Under the pieces are notes generated by a model that was given only the letters and a program-made list of their open reading frames with translations, did not search any database and was not told where the DNA came from. Below, piece by piece: positions 25,193-36,949 of a DNA stretch of 64,000 nucleotides. A program made the position numbers and the translations under genes. The DNA comes from Nymphalis io (taxonomy: Eukaryota; Arthropoda; Insecta; Lepidoptera; Nymphalidae): contig NC_065905.1 of the NCBI RefSeq assembly GCF_905147045.1, forward strand, positions 9,424,001 through 9,488,000. The letters are read 5' to 3'. Position 1 is the first letter of the stretch, and the number at the start of each line of letters is the position of its first letter.

Positions 25193-28100
25193 ATGCACAA
25201 GATATTGGTGAGTAATGTGATTTGTATGATTGCAATAATATGATTTATTAGAAATGAAAAATTTTAATCGACTGCAATCAAGGTATAAAAATGTTTTTTA
25301 TGTATCCGTGTATTGTAAAGTAATTTAACTCTTAATTCAATATTATTATGACATAGTTTAGAATAATGCATCTTTTACATATATAAATAGAGAAATTATA
25401 ATGTCAGAAACAAAACTAATGATTGACAGCTAGCGGAAATATATAGTGTGGAAAATGGGGAGACTACCATTAGGTAGCAATTATTTTTAGTATCAATCAG
25501 CAGAATCTGTTATCACTCAGTTATATCGAAAACTATCAAATTGAATTCATCTTACAAAGGTAAATAATAATATAATATCAATTTCTTATTAATATAAACA
25601 CATTAAATAATGTTATTATTGAATGGGTAAAGTTAGAGTTGCAATGACTATTATTTTAATAGAAAGTCAAATACTGCTAATAATAATACTAGATTGTTGA
25701 CCGAATAGTCTAGATTCTAGGCTGTTGTTGGTTTTGGTTTGATTTATTTAATTATCAGACTTTTCTTTTACCACTAACAATATTTATAATTTCTTTGGTT
25801 CCTTAGTTGTTGTTACAAAAATAGTTGATTATAATTATTTTTTTATTTATTTAATTCTGTATTCAGCTGGAAGCAAAACAAATAGCTAATACAAAATAGT
25901 TTATCTTTGCAACTCTAGATACAATACGTTCGGAATGACATTATCATTTTGATGTTTGTGTTTGCATCTAGTCTATAAATAGGTGCTCTTAATCAAAGTA
26001 TATCTGAAGTTAAATATACAAATTGCATAATATGTACATTAAATCTTACAGGCTATGATAAAATTACCATTAATAATAAAAATATTTTTTACCAAAACGA
26101 CGAATAACCTACTTCAAATACTTGACTAAATGTATGCATCCAAGAAAATGTTAACAATTTCCAATACCAGTAATTTTGAAATGGGACTGTACTGAAACCG
26201 ACGAAAAAAGAGATCATCATAATTCAAAATTCAGATTCAAAAGCAATAAATTATATAAGATACATACATAGTAATATGTACATAGTAATATGTATGTATC
26301 TTACAGATAGGAAGAACTTTCTCCTTTTATATAGTTGGTTAACAAATAAAATGATATATAATATAAACATTTAACATTGTACACTACTACATAAGAAGCA
26401 TACGATAGATTTCATTAAACTCGATACATACTTTTTTTTTTTTTTAAACTGATGCCATTATTTTATGCATAATATTTTGTCTGTTTCTTTGCAATATTTT
26501 ATTTTTATTCAACAAAATTTTCTTTTGTTATTATATGTAAATGAAGTTGTAAAATTTTCTTGTATTAATAGCAATACTGTATAGTTTATTATTAATTATC
26601 CTTATATTATTTATATGGGTTTATATTATAAATGATAAAGTAGTTCAAAAGTTAATAAAAGCATATGGAAATACAATCTATGAAAGGACTTAAATAATTA
26701 TATATTGACCCCGATGTCGCACATTCTTTGCTATGTATATTGGACAATTGTATTTATATATAACTCGGGTTTTAACCACTGTTATATAAATAACGAACTC
26801 ATGACCAAATAAAAGTTATGATTGTGTTAAAAACTTGGGTATTTATAAATATAATTCATAATGTCATTGGTATGTATGTATTACATGCATATTGACTATT
26901 AGCACTACTTAATTTCTCGAATGTAATTCTCAATCATTTTATTTGTTAAATTATGTTCTACAATGAAATAAAATAAATTTCATAGCATTTTTTACTTGTT
27001 ATGTGCAATGAATTTCATAATAAAAAAAAAACAGAATATGCAGATAAAACTTTATCAACAGATCAAAATAATTGGGATCAAATGATTGGGAAGTATTTTA
27101 CAGTATTTTTATAGTTTTTTTTTTATTAGCTTATGTAAGAAGCAAAGATAATTAGGCTTAAGTTATTTGTTTTATAAAGTTTTCGAAATTTTGCTTCGTA
27201 ATTTATTGAAAAATGTAAAAATTTAAATTTCAATAATGCATTGTGATAAGCGATAGTAAGTTTAGTGATAACATATCTCGGGAAAATGTAATATGTAAAT
27301 GAATACAAAAAATATACTACTTTTGTATGTGGAAAGTACAATTAGAATAGGAACATTAATATGTATAATATTTTCAGTATTTTTGACTCCTTTGGAGTTT
27401 TGAGAGGAGTTTATTTAAGTAGGATTTTTGACACCAAAACTATAAAGTTTTTCACTATCTATTAATTGAATTATTTTAATAAAATAAACAATCTTAGATT
27501 GAAAATCTTTATAGGAGATATTTAAACATGAATATGTAAATAAAAGCAATAGAAATATGAACCTTAGTAAATAATTTCTTCCACAAATAATATAAAATTT
27601 GAAAGAAAAGCAAATATTAATAGTCGATAAATGATTTATTTTCATACAACGAAAGAAATATCTTGAATAATCAGCTATATTTTTCTTTCATCATAACTGC
27701 TTTAAATTAAACAAATGTGAAATAGAAAATGGGTTACATACAAATAAATTTGAATTAGTTAAAAGCTTAATCAATAGAACATTCCTTTATTCATTGAAAG
27801 TATAAACAGATAGCAGACACTTATATACACTTATGTGGCCAAAGTGAATTTGTAAACACTGTAAATTTGTGGGTACGTACGTGGTACCCACAAATAAATC
27901 ATAAAATTTGATACTTACCCTTCACCTGCAACCAAATACGTTTAACATTGTTTGAACGGTTTTTCTGGTGTATTTAAGGTTTAAGTTCCATAATCCACAG
28001 CGGTACTGGCTATACGATGTTACACGAATACTGCGTAGTACGTACGTAGTTGTCAATGTACAACCATTGCTGGCCATAGACAAAGAGACTAAAACATAAA

Positions 28101-29059
28101 AGAAACATTATGTTTTTTAATTTGGGTTATTTAGAATTTTTAAATTTAAAATTTATTGTTCAATTTAATTTTACGCAATTACGAATTTGACATTTCATAT
28201 TATATAAAAGTGAAGTAAGTGTAAAGCGAGTCTGTTCTCTGCTATGGCTTTAGTGATTAAAATCACCACAGAGTATTATTACCGGTAGTTTTTCATATTG
28301 TTATGTTACTGAACATGCATTAGCTGCAATAGAAATAATTTATATGAACAAATGTTTAAATTTAAAGTTTCATAAACATTTTCTTTCGTCTTTAACGCGT
28401 ACGGTTCGATGTCTGCGTGAATTATTTTTAAAGGGTTATAACGTTTTATTAGAAGCTTAGCTTGAATATAATCATGGGTTGATTATTATTTTTAAATTAC
28501 TGATAGTTCCAGTATCCTTGATGCTTCATATTAAATAGATTTCATAACGATGTGTTGACGTCGATATTTATTAATGGTGTAAAAATAATTAAAAAGTAAA
28601 AAATATAAAAAAAATATCAGTAAAAATGATTTGTATATATTTGAAATGACCTACGCTTGAAAAATATTTTAATATTTATTATCTGTGTGTATTTATAATT
28701 CCCGCTGTATAATCCGTTTACACAAACCTATATTGTTTAAATATTATGAATATGAGTTATTAGGCTACGTTATTAGTATTAAAACTCATATTTTCCAAAA
28801 TAGAAATATATAGATCTGAAGCTACTACTTTCAGGTGGGTTTGGGAATAATAGTCAGCCCTTTAATGAATATTTTTATGCACATTTCGAATTTAGGCTAT
28901 GACTTAGTTTTAGGTTCACGCATTAGCGTTCTATCTTGGTGCATAATGTTTTTCCTCATTATTATATTATTTAATGTTTTGTTTATTTTACGAAACGGTA
29001 AAGTGTTTTGTAACTATATATTAAATAATGAAAACGATGCACTCGTGCCAGGGATGTAA
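25193..29059 (+). CDS. candidate two-exon gene for a small membrane protein (hypothetical)
   Basis: No family recognised. Proposed exon 1 is 25193-25207 (ATG CAC AAG ATA TTG) followed by the strong donor GTGAGT. Proposed exon 2 is 28835-29059, preceded by 'ctactactttcag'. Both are in phase 0 and would give 79 residues plus the stop: a first hydrophobic stretch (ILVGLGIIVSPLMNIFM), a short polar loop, a strong transmembrane segment (SWCIMFFLIIILFNVLFIL), then a polar tail ending ENDALVPGM. An AATAAA lies 15 nt after the stop (29074-29079). The 3.6 kb intron is AT-rich and featureless. Weaknesses: an out-of-frame ATG 8 nt upstream, no promoter seen, and the link between the two exons is inference. 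Exon 2 alone could be a chance open frame. Confidence 0.28.
25208..28834. other. AT-rich stretch without recognisable genes
   Basis: Long AT-rich stretch with frequent homopolymers. It contains an inverted repeat at about 26257-26306 (taagatacatacat / atgtatgtatctta) and a 12-bp palindromic stem at about 27868-27898 (atttgtgggtac / gtacccacaaat). Open frames at 27126-27341 and 27415-27645 are low-complexity and unsupported. Confidence 0.6.
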
Positions 29060-29476
29060 TATTATCGCATTCCAATAAAAAAATCGTAAAACTTAAAATT
29101 GGAACTTTTTTTTAATATGCGCCATTTCTATTCATTAATCAACTTTTATGGCGCGAAAATTTTGCAGATCGTTAAATTGACAACGAAAAAATGTTTATAC
29201 GTGCTGTTTTTAAATATAAACTTAACAATTTCATTGTTACAAAACACATTGAGGTTTCATTTAGAATTAAATATTAAGAGATTTTATTGTATTTTGAGTG
29301 TTGTGTGTTTTGTTCTGAAGGGATTTTTATTTAATGTTGTGTACTTGCTGTAGTGTTTATTATGTATTGGTGATAAATGGCTCTATTATGTTTGAACGAT
29401 GGCGCCATCTATTCCCAAGATTGTTATTTTCCAATATGAATCTAAAGAACTATGTGACACTGATGTAAAAATTAAA

Positions 29477-29607
29477 GGCCTAACTTATAAACGTTGCTTA
29501 GCCATTGTTTAATTAAACACCGATTTCTCTCTTTCAGTCATTATTGATTGACTAATTATCCACTACACATGTATATATATATATTATTAACGTTTATAAG
29601 TAAGGCC
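29477..29607 (+). mobile_element. MITE family G, complete copy
   Basis: 131 bp with 19-bp terminal inverted repeats: 29477-29495 (ggcctaacttataaacgtt) against 29589-29607, one mismatch. No coding capacity. An older copy is at 11922-12055. A target-site duplication is not obvious. Confidence 0.75.
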
Positions 29608-30124
29608 CCGTAAGTTGCTTGAAAGATAATTCTATACAGTCGAAGATTGTTCTATAATATTTTTTCCCGCCTGTTTATAATATGCCGTATTACACTTTGC
29701 TACAGATTATAAAAAAAAACGATATTAATCATGACAAAAACCTTTTTTTCAGTCATAATTTATATGAGAAATCAATTTATATAATTGTATAGAATTAAAA
29801 TTATCATATTGTTTATTTCCTAGTCTTGCTTGTAGGGTAAACCAATCAGGGTTTGACTTCTATCGCTGTAATAATTTTGCTCTGTGTGGTACGGTAGTAT
29901 GTATGAATGACCAAAAACAAGTGCACTCTATTCCAGATTCTACCCACATTCCGTATTTTCAGACTGTTTTTTTATGTAATTTAAATCTGGTTGACGAAGT
30001 TATTCTTGACCGTATTTTTGTACTATGCTGATTTAATTATAACGCAATATTCGTGATGTAAATAAATAAATGATTCAAGTTCAAAAAGTTTATCATTTTT
30101 ACCTATTTATTATAAATTAGCTAA

Positions 30125-30270
30125 TATACATACAGCTATTTCCAATCACAGGAGGTTAAAGGCAAATAAACAATTTTGACATTGAGTTAAAGTGATATCA
30201 TTGGTCGAGATCTTGAATAATCTATGGTATTCATTATGGTTCGCTAAAAATATCGGCGATGTTGTTTCCA
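30125..30270 (+). repeat. dispersed family F, copy 1
   Basis: Matches 39669-39815: shared 'cacaggag', 'tgatatMattggtcgaKatctt', 'aataatctatg', 'ttcattatggtt' and 'tcggcgaWgtt'. Class unknown. Confidence 0.5.
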
Positions 30271-30460
30271 TAACTTTATGTTGTATATTAAAATAAATAT
30301 ATAATAAACATGAATTTTTTTAGTATACAATAAAGCAGATATGTAAATCTAAAGTTTATTTGTCTTAACTATTTCTTGCATTGGAATTTAGTATAGATTA
30401 AAGATAGAGGTATGCACGATGAAATAAATAATAAGTACATTGAAATGTAAACTTTTTGCA

Positions 30461-30466
30461 TTTATT
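30461..30466 (-). terminator. possible polyadenylation signal of NAA25
   Basis: AATAAA on the minus strand about 280 nt past the NAA25 stop; weak because other A-rich hexamers are nearby. The intervening 3' UTR has a short GC-rich block at about 30630-30670. Confidence 0.3.
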
Positions 30467-30741
30467 TTCTTTGTATAAGTACTTATATTTATCAAACTAT
30501 TTATAAATGTACATAAATAAGTTTATTCAAACGAAATGCAAAATTATGACTTACTTATATTTCGATGATGATATAAAAATCAACATAGCCTAGTCATTTA
30601 TAAAGCGTATGTAATTGTATGTCTTTCTAGCGCCAACCGAGGGCGGAGCGAGACGCGGAGTCGCGCGAGGCTTATTTACAAGATATGTATGTAGAAACAA
30701 ACTATGACTCATTATGATTATACATGCTACGGAAGGCCACT

Positions 30742-33700
30742 TTATTGTAAAGATTTTAAATACTTCGATTTCTTTTTTAAAATATTCTTAACATCCGTAA
30801 GTACTTCTTCGAGTCCATTTTTTAGTTTTTGTTCCACTGGGCACTGATATTTATCGTTAATGTCTAGCTTCGCCAGCTCATCTTCTAGTTTCAAGACGCT
30901 GTAGTCGTACGTCGGCCATTTCTCGAAAACATCTTCTAGGAAGGCTATGGTGTCTTGCACGTCGTCGTTCAGCTGACTCAGCAGATCCGACGTGAGAATC
31001 TGGTCGGGAGACTGATTCGCCTTCTTTTTCGTTTTTTTCGCATTCGCCGGAGCGGTCAACTCGTTACACACACCCAGCAGGAAAGTCACGACACCTATAA
31101 ACTACAAAATAAATGAGTAGTATTTAAAAAAAATATATATTTGCAAAAATATATTTAAAATAATTCAGCGCGTAATCTAACTAGACTATTTATAATTCAT
31201 CCGCCTCGTAGGCCGTAAGAGTACCCCTATTTTTTAATATTACACTGCATACACGGTGAATGCGCTCATTCGCCTGCCCCGGGTACTCGTCGCTGCGGCT
31301 CACCTCCAGATAGTTGGCGTAGGCCTCGAGCGTGTCGCGCAGCGGCCAGGGCGTGGCGGGCGCGGGCGGCGCGGGCAGCGCGCGCTGCGCGGCGCCGAGC
31401 AGCGCGCGCAGCTCGGCGGCGCGCTCGCGCCCGCGCGCCGCCCGCGCGCCGCACAGCGCGCCCGCCATGCGCAGCGCGCACGTGTACAGCTCCCGGTACG
31501 GCACCGGCGACCTCACGAACGCTGCGGGACGCGATACTTTAGTGCAATAGTGCCGACCTGACGAATGCGCTCGACGGAGTGGAGATAAATCGTTTACACT
31601 TATCAATTTGAATTTTGTTTAAAATTATAGTATTATTATACATTTAATCATTTATATTGTGTAAATGGAACAAAAAATAAAGGTAATCCATAATCACCAA
31701 AATGAATCTGACTACACAATTTCAACTATATAATATATATTATGTATGTATATTATATAATTAGGTCACATACAAACTGCGTGTTTCAAATTTCTCAAAT
31801 TAGAATTTCTCAATAAACAGCTAATAAGTCGAGTATTATATCATAAACCTAATGATATTTAAATATGATTAATATAATCGATCTCACCGATGATCCTCGA
31901 GGGCAGCGGCGCGGAAACACAGAGGCGCTGCTTGCCACCGTACTTCTCGCGACACTTTTCCATGGCGCCTTCGAACGCGTCGATGCAGGCCTGCAGCTCC
32001 TCCAGCTGTGGACCCTTTTCTTCTGCACTACGGTTGTCTGAGCATTCTATGCACAGCGCTACAATCATGGAAAAATATTTTACGAACTACTACCACGGAT
32101 AGGCATACGACGCAATCGGTTTTGCGTCAGAATCACACGGGCGGGAACTTTAATACGATTTTGATACAATTGTAATTTCCGGAGTAAACTCGCCTATAGC
32201 AGAAACCAGGGCGTCCTTGAGGCGCAAATAAGCCACGTCTTGCTCGAAAGTACGCGACTTGAGGTCGGGGTCGATGCACTGCGGCGGCTCCCAGCTCACG
32301 ACGGCGCTGAGGTCGCGGTTGTCGGCGGGCGCGGCGGGCAGGCGCGGCGGCGCGTGCAGCGGCGCGCGCGGGCCGGCCAGCAGCGCCAGCAGCGCGCGCT
32401 CGCGGGCCGCCAGCGCGCACCACGCGCACGTCTCCAGCCGCGCGCCCCACGCGCTCAGCTCCACCAGCTTCTCGAACGTGCCGTACTTGTACGCGTACGT
32501 CAGGTGCTCCTTGCTCTGAGCGACGGGTTCAGTCGAAGTTATATTACTTTCTTAGAATTGAGACTATTTTTTTTTATTAAATTTACGAGTAATTCGATAT
32601 AAATATGTAATAAAAATCCATAAATTAAAATATACACTTCCAAAGTCCTTCGGTTCTGCGACGCGTTGTACTCACGTCCTTGGCGTGGTGCCGGTGGAAG
32701 GCGTGCGTATCGGCCAGCAGCGGCAGCGCGCGCGCGGGCGCCAGTGCGGGCGCCAGGCGGGCGGCGTGCAGCCAGCCCAGCGACACGAGCTGCACGTGCT
32801 TGGCTTCCAGCCGCCGATACACGGACTCTGCCGCTACCGCGTTGCCTGAAATCCACCGAGTAGAGATCATTATTCTAATTATGTTTTTAATTTTATTAAA
32901 TTGATGTCTTACACACTGACTATGTAGGTAGCAAACAAAAAGTACTTAAATTAGATACTCACCCAATAAATGGTAAAGAGCAATCAATAGCACCTTAGCA
33001 TGAAAATTAGCAGGTGACTTATGTAGCACGAGTTCTAGTAGACACAACGCTTCTACTATAGGCGCGGTATTCTGTTGTTGAACCGCTGTAAAATAAAAAA
33101 AATACAAATCTATTAAATTTAGGCCACAAAAGTCAATTTTAAGACTAACCAGGTTTTACATAATTTCTTGTGCATGGGATCATAAAAATTGTTAATATTA
33201 ATTTAATTTCTGTGTTTATATATGTATATACCGACTTAAGACTTTTGGATTTGCAAGTTTAAACATTAAATATAGGGCAAATGTGTAGCAAAACTACAAA
33301 AGGGAATCCGAATTCGTAACATTTACAATCTTGTACATACAAAACTGCTATTTTTTGACTAAGAAAAGCATTAGAAGCAACACAATTAAAATTTTTCTTT
33401 CTGGTTACAGATTCTTAGTCTGGTTCAGAATATGTTTAAACTTCTTTTAATTAATATAATTGTATACCAGCATAGAAATAATGATGTGCAGATAGAATCC
33501 CATAACCATCGGCTGCACAGAACTCAGTGGGTGTCGCTGTGACAAGACTTTGACTGACGCAGCGTAGATACTGTCGACGTAGTGTCGCTGCCACATCTAA
33601 GTACTCGTCCGCAGTGCACATGGGCGACGTGAGCCGCCACGCGCTCAGACAGGATATGTGGCGTTGTATATCATCTTGCTGGAAGTGAAATAATTATACA

Positions 33701-36143
33701 CAATTTAAAAAAGTTATATATTATACTACAACAGTGAATACATTCTGCTCGACCTACTTGGTGGTAGGGCTTTGTGCGAGCCCATCTAGGTAGTTACCAA
33801 ACACTGGGTCACTTCTTAATTTCCAAGGTTAGTCACACATTTTTGCAATGTAAGGGTTAATATTTATTACAGTGCCAATGTCTATGGGTGGTGGTGACCA
33901 CATAATAAGTGTCCTATTTGCCAACCTGTCTGCCTAATTTAAATAATAAAAAAATTGTGTTTCAAAGAAATGGAAACCACATAATCATTTAATGATTCTT
34001 GATTAATACTAAGATTTACAAGCATTTGTGATTGACATTATTTAATTCCTAACATAGTCAAAGTTTATATGTGCTTATATTCTTGTTGATTTATTTATAA
34101 AAACATTTAAGAATCATACTTACTGATTCAGGTTCACTATTCTCATCATAGCCTAAACATGTTAAGAAGTCCCTGCAGCGATTCTCTCTCTCTTTCTGAG
34201 GTATCATTGCTAAATATGGTTTCAAATCAGGCACTGCACACGGTTTACTGGCAAATACTCTTAAATACTGAATACATAAAGCTACACCACTACCAAGTAA
34301 AGCTGTAGGATCACCATCAACGGACAATCTTTTCCATAATTCTAATCTAGCTAAATACGGCCCCCTCAAAGTTCGCCCGGAAGACATACTTTCAACAAGT
34401 TGACAGATAAATTCGTGACACTTCTCTGCTGTATCATCGGCACCACTTTCTGAGTCAGCCTCGGTATTGTTCATTAATTGGAAGACAGAATCAAAATATG
34501 GCAGATAATAATCCCAACGGTCCTGATTGTCCCATAACAAATCTTTACAAAGTAAATTAAGTCGCCTCCAAAGGCCGAGTTTCTTCATGTATGGTATGCT
34601 GGCTTGGGCAGTGGACCGTGGAACCAGCTGAGAGTACAGAGGTGATTCAATAAAATTAAGTATGTCATTCCATTTCTCTTGCAGCTCCAATATCATAATG
34701 TACAATCTAGCTTCTTGTTCAGCCTCCATTTTGTTTTCAGTTATAAAATTGTCCACCATTCTCTGAGCTAACGACAAAAGAATGCCTTTCTTTGTAACAT
34801 CATCGGTACTTTTAGCCTGAAAATATTCTTTTAACATTTTCACTTATATCTACTAACTCGTAATCTAGATTATACTGCATTATTATAGTGTAGATTAGTT
34901 ATTACCTTCTTATCAAAGAACAATAGTGTTTGAGATTATAATTAAGATATTATATTTGGAATTTAGGAACTCACATTTTGAATTAGATACTGTACATTCA
35001 GATGTAAAGGCTACTTTATTAACTTTTACAGGGATTTAAATATTATTTTCTAATTGGGATTAAATGAAATCCATAGTTAGAAAGTAATACTAATTAAGTT
35101 AAAAGCAACTTGTAACATACTTGTAAAACAATGCTCATCACAGCCCAAAAATAGTATGGATTTTTTGGTGCAAACTTGTACAATGCCATGGCAGACCTCT
35201 GTTGTGATCGGTAATCTCCAACCCTTACATAGGACATGAAGAGATGTGAATACAGCTCTTCATTTGTGGGCTCCGCTTTTACTGCCGCTTCATACAGTGC
35301 GCATACCTTGTGAACTGACAAATCACGTATTATAATAGATTTAAGAGTACCCTAAAAATAATAATTTCAAAGAAGTCAATATGAATAGTGTTGCGATGGC
35401 CCAGCAGCTAGATCAAGATAAGATCACTGAGTTTTCATGAGATTAATCGGTGTTTACATTTCATCACATACTATGCTGAAGGGGAATTTCATGAGGAAAC
35501 CTGCTTGTTTTTAATTTAACTAAAATTCTGCTGTGTGTATCCACCAACCATTATGTGAGCATTGTGGTGGAATGAGTTCCAGTATCTCTTCAATAGAGGA
35601 GGCCTTTGACTAGCAGTAGGATATTTACAAGCTGTTAGTTTAAAATTTTAATGATGTATAAAACTCTTAATAAACGCTTATCAATCTTTTAAATGTACAA
35701 GTTACTTTGTTTAAACAAAGTTTAGGAGAAACTAAGTTAATTTGTAGTTTGCACTTAGTATTTACTTACATTGCTGGGATTCCCTATAGGATATTGTCAT
35801 TGCCTGTAGCGTAGAATCGTCGCTAGGTTTCTCTTCAGCAAGGGCATCCAGCAAAGCGTATGCCTCCGGTCCTTTTCCTAACCTATATAAAGCAAGCGCT
35901 TTTAGAGCCTTAGCGGCTTGTAAGGAAGGACTTTTCTTAAGCACTTTCTCCGCCTCCTGCAAGGCCTTTTTATTGTTTCCATTGTCTAACCAGTCTGAAA
36001 ACCAATTCGGTTATATCATTTGTATTTTTTCTTATTAGAAAACAAAATATTCACGCAGGTTACAAGTAACTATTACCATAAATCGGACGTAATCTACGTT
36101 CCACAATACCACCATCATGCATGTGCTGCGGTCGTACTGCCAT
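30742..36143 (-). CDS. psidin: N-alpha-acetyltransferase 25, NatB auxiliary subunit (psidin)
   Basis: TPR-type scaffold that pairs with NAA20 to acetylate N-termini beginning Met-Asp/Glu/Asn/Gln on ribosomes; fly psidin is also tied to actin and neuron wiring. Exons on minus: 36077-36143, 35770-35994, 35121-35314, 34124-34816, 33468-33678, 32963-33085, 32676-32845, 32194-32515, 31888-32058, 31304-31521 and 30742-31101. All keep frame, giving 917 residues, near the usual ~950. Diagnostic blocks: RRLRPIYDWLDNGNNKKALQ at the N-terminus, LYEAAVKAEPTNEELYSHLF, and MALYKFAPKNPYYFWAVMS, then the long exon 4 helical region. Ten introns are GT-AG except intron 8, whose donor is AG|GCGAGT. Exons 7, 8 and 10 are extremely GC-rich and Ala/Arg-rich. 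The last acceptor was placed at 31102-31103, because the alternative 11 nt later gives an immediate stop. Confidence 0.93.
33756..33948 (+). repeat. degenerate family A element in psidin intron 4
   Basis: Head 'ttggtggtagggctttgtgc' and 'gtgccaatgtctatgggtgg' are recognisable; the middle is deleted and the 3' motif eroded. Confidence 0.65.
35390..35642 (+). repeat. old SINE family B copy in psidin intron 2
   Basis: Recognisable order of family B blocks: 'gcgatggcccagcagctaga', 'gaggaaacctgctt', 'gcattgtggtggaatgagtt', 'gaggcctttgactagcagta' and 'gctgtta'. Substantially diverged. Confidence 0.65.
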
Positions 36144-36949
36144 TTTTCAATTATAAAAGACTTTTTCTCGAAATAAAAGCTCGATCGAGCCTTTTTATAG
36201 TTTTAGCAGCACGTTTGTTTTGAGATTGTCTATGCTTGCAGATTGACGGTGACAGTTATGATAATATGTTGCCATATATTATATACATATATTTTTTATA
36301 TTTATTACTATTGTTATAATTTTGCAAATACTCTCTTTATAATATGAAATATTTTAAAGTTCGCCAGAACATAGGTTAATTTACTAACATATATACTTGC
36401 AACTTAATTTATTAATGAAATCGCTGGCGACAGGCTAGTCGTACTTTTATTTGAACAACAGAAGGAAGAAATGGATATAACGATTTCAGACATCATGGTC
36501 AACATGTTCATATATAAATAAAATACTAAATTCATACTAGCTGAATCATTTTATTACATTATATACTTTCGTAATGTATTGGGTTTAGAAATGAAAGTTC
36601 CATATTTTTTTATTAAATTTAATTTAACATAAATACACCATTCTGTTTTTTCTTACATCGTTATTGACAGATTTTCGAACCACTTTTGATTAAGGACAAT
36701 GCATTTATATTATTAATTTCAATATATTCATATTACTCATTAAATATATTGTTATACGAAGTCAAAAAATAATAATAAATAACTTAAAGTGCGTAACATC
36801 AATAAATATATTTTTTTTGCGGTTCAAAAATTTCTGATCCAATACACAGCACAATCAATCACGCATTGAGATTTATTTATTCTACATCTATCGTAAATCT
36901 ATTTATGACTAAAATCGGCAGTGGCAGTTTCAAATCAGCCTCACTTAAA
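36144..36949. promoter_or_regulatory. intergenic region between LPMO and psidin (tandem, both minus)
   Basis: Holds the psidin promoter and the LPMO 3' flank. Overlapping AATAAA signals on the minus strand at 36872-36881 lie about 70 nt past the LPMO stop. The remainder is AT-rich, with no TATA box that I would assign with confidence. Confidence 0.45.

Noticed and set aside
29099..29353. 84-codon frame after the small membrane protein candidate
   Set aside because: Low-complexity hydrophobic translation of AT-rich DNA with no signals around it.
31256..32904. Several long Ala/Arg-rich frames on both strands
   Set aside because: GC-rich shadows of psidin exons 7-10. Only the frame that splices consistently was kept.
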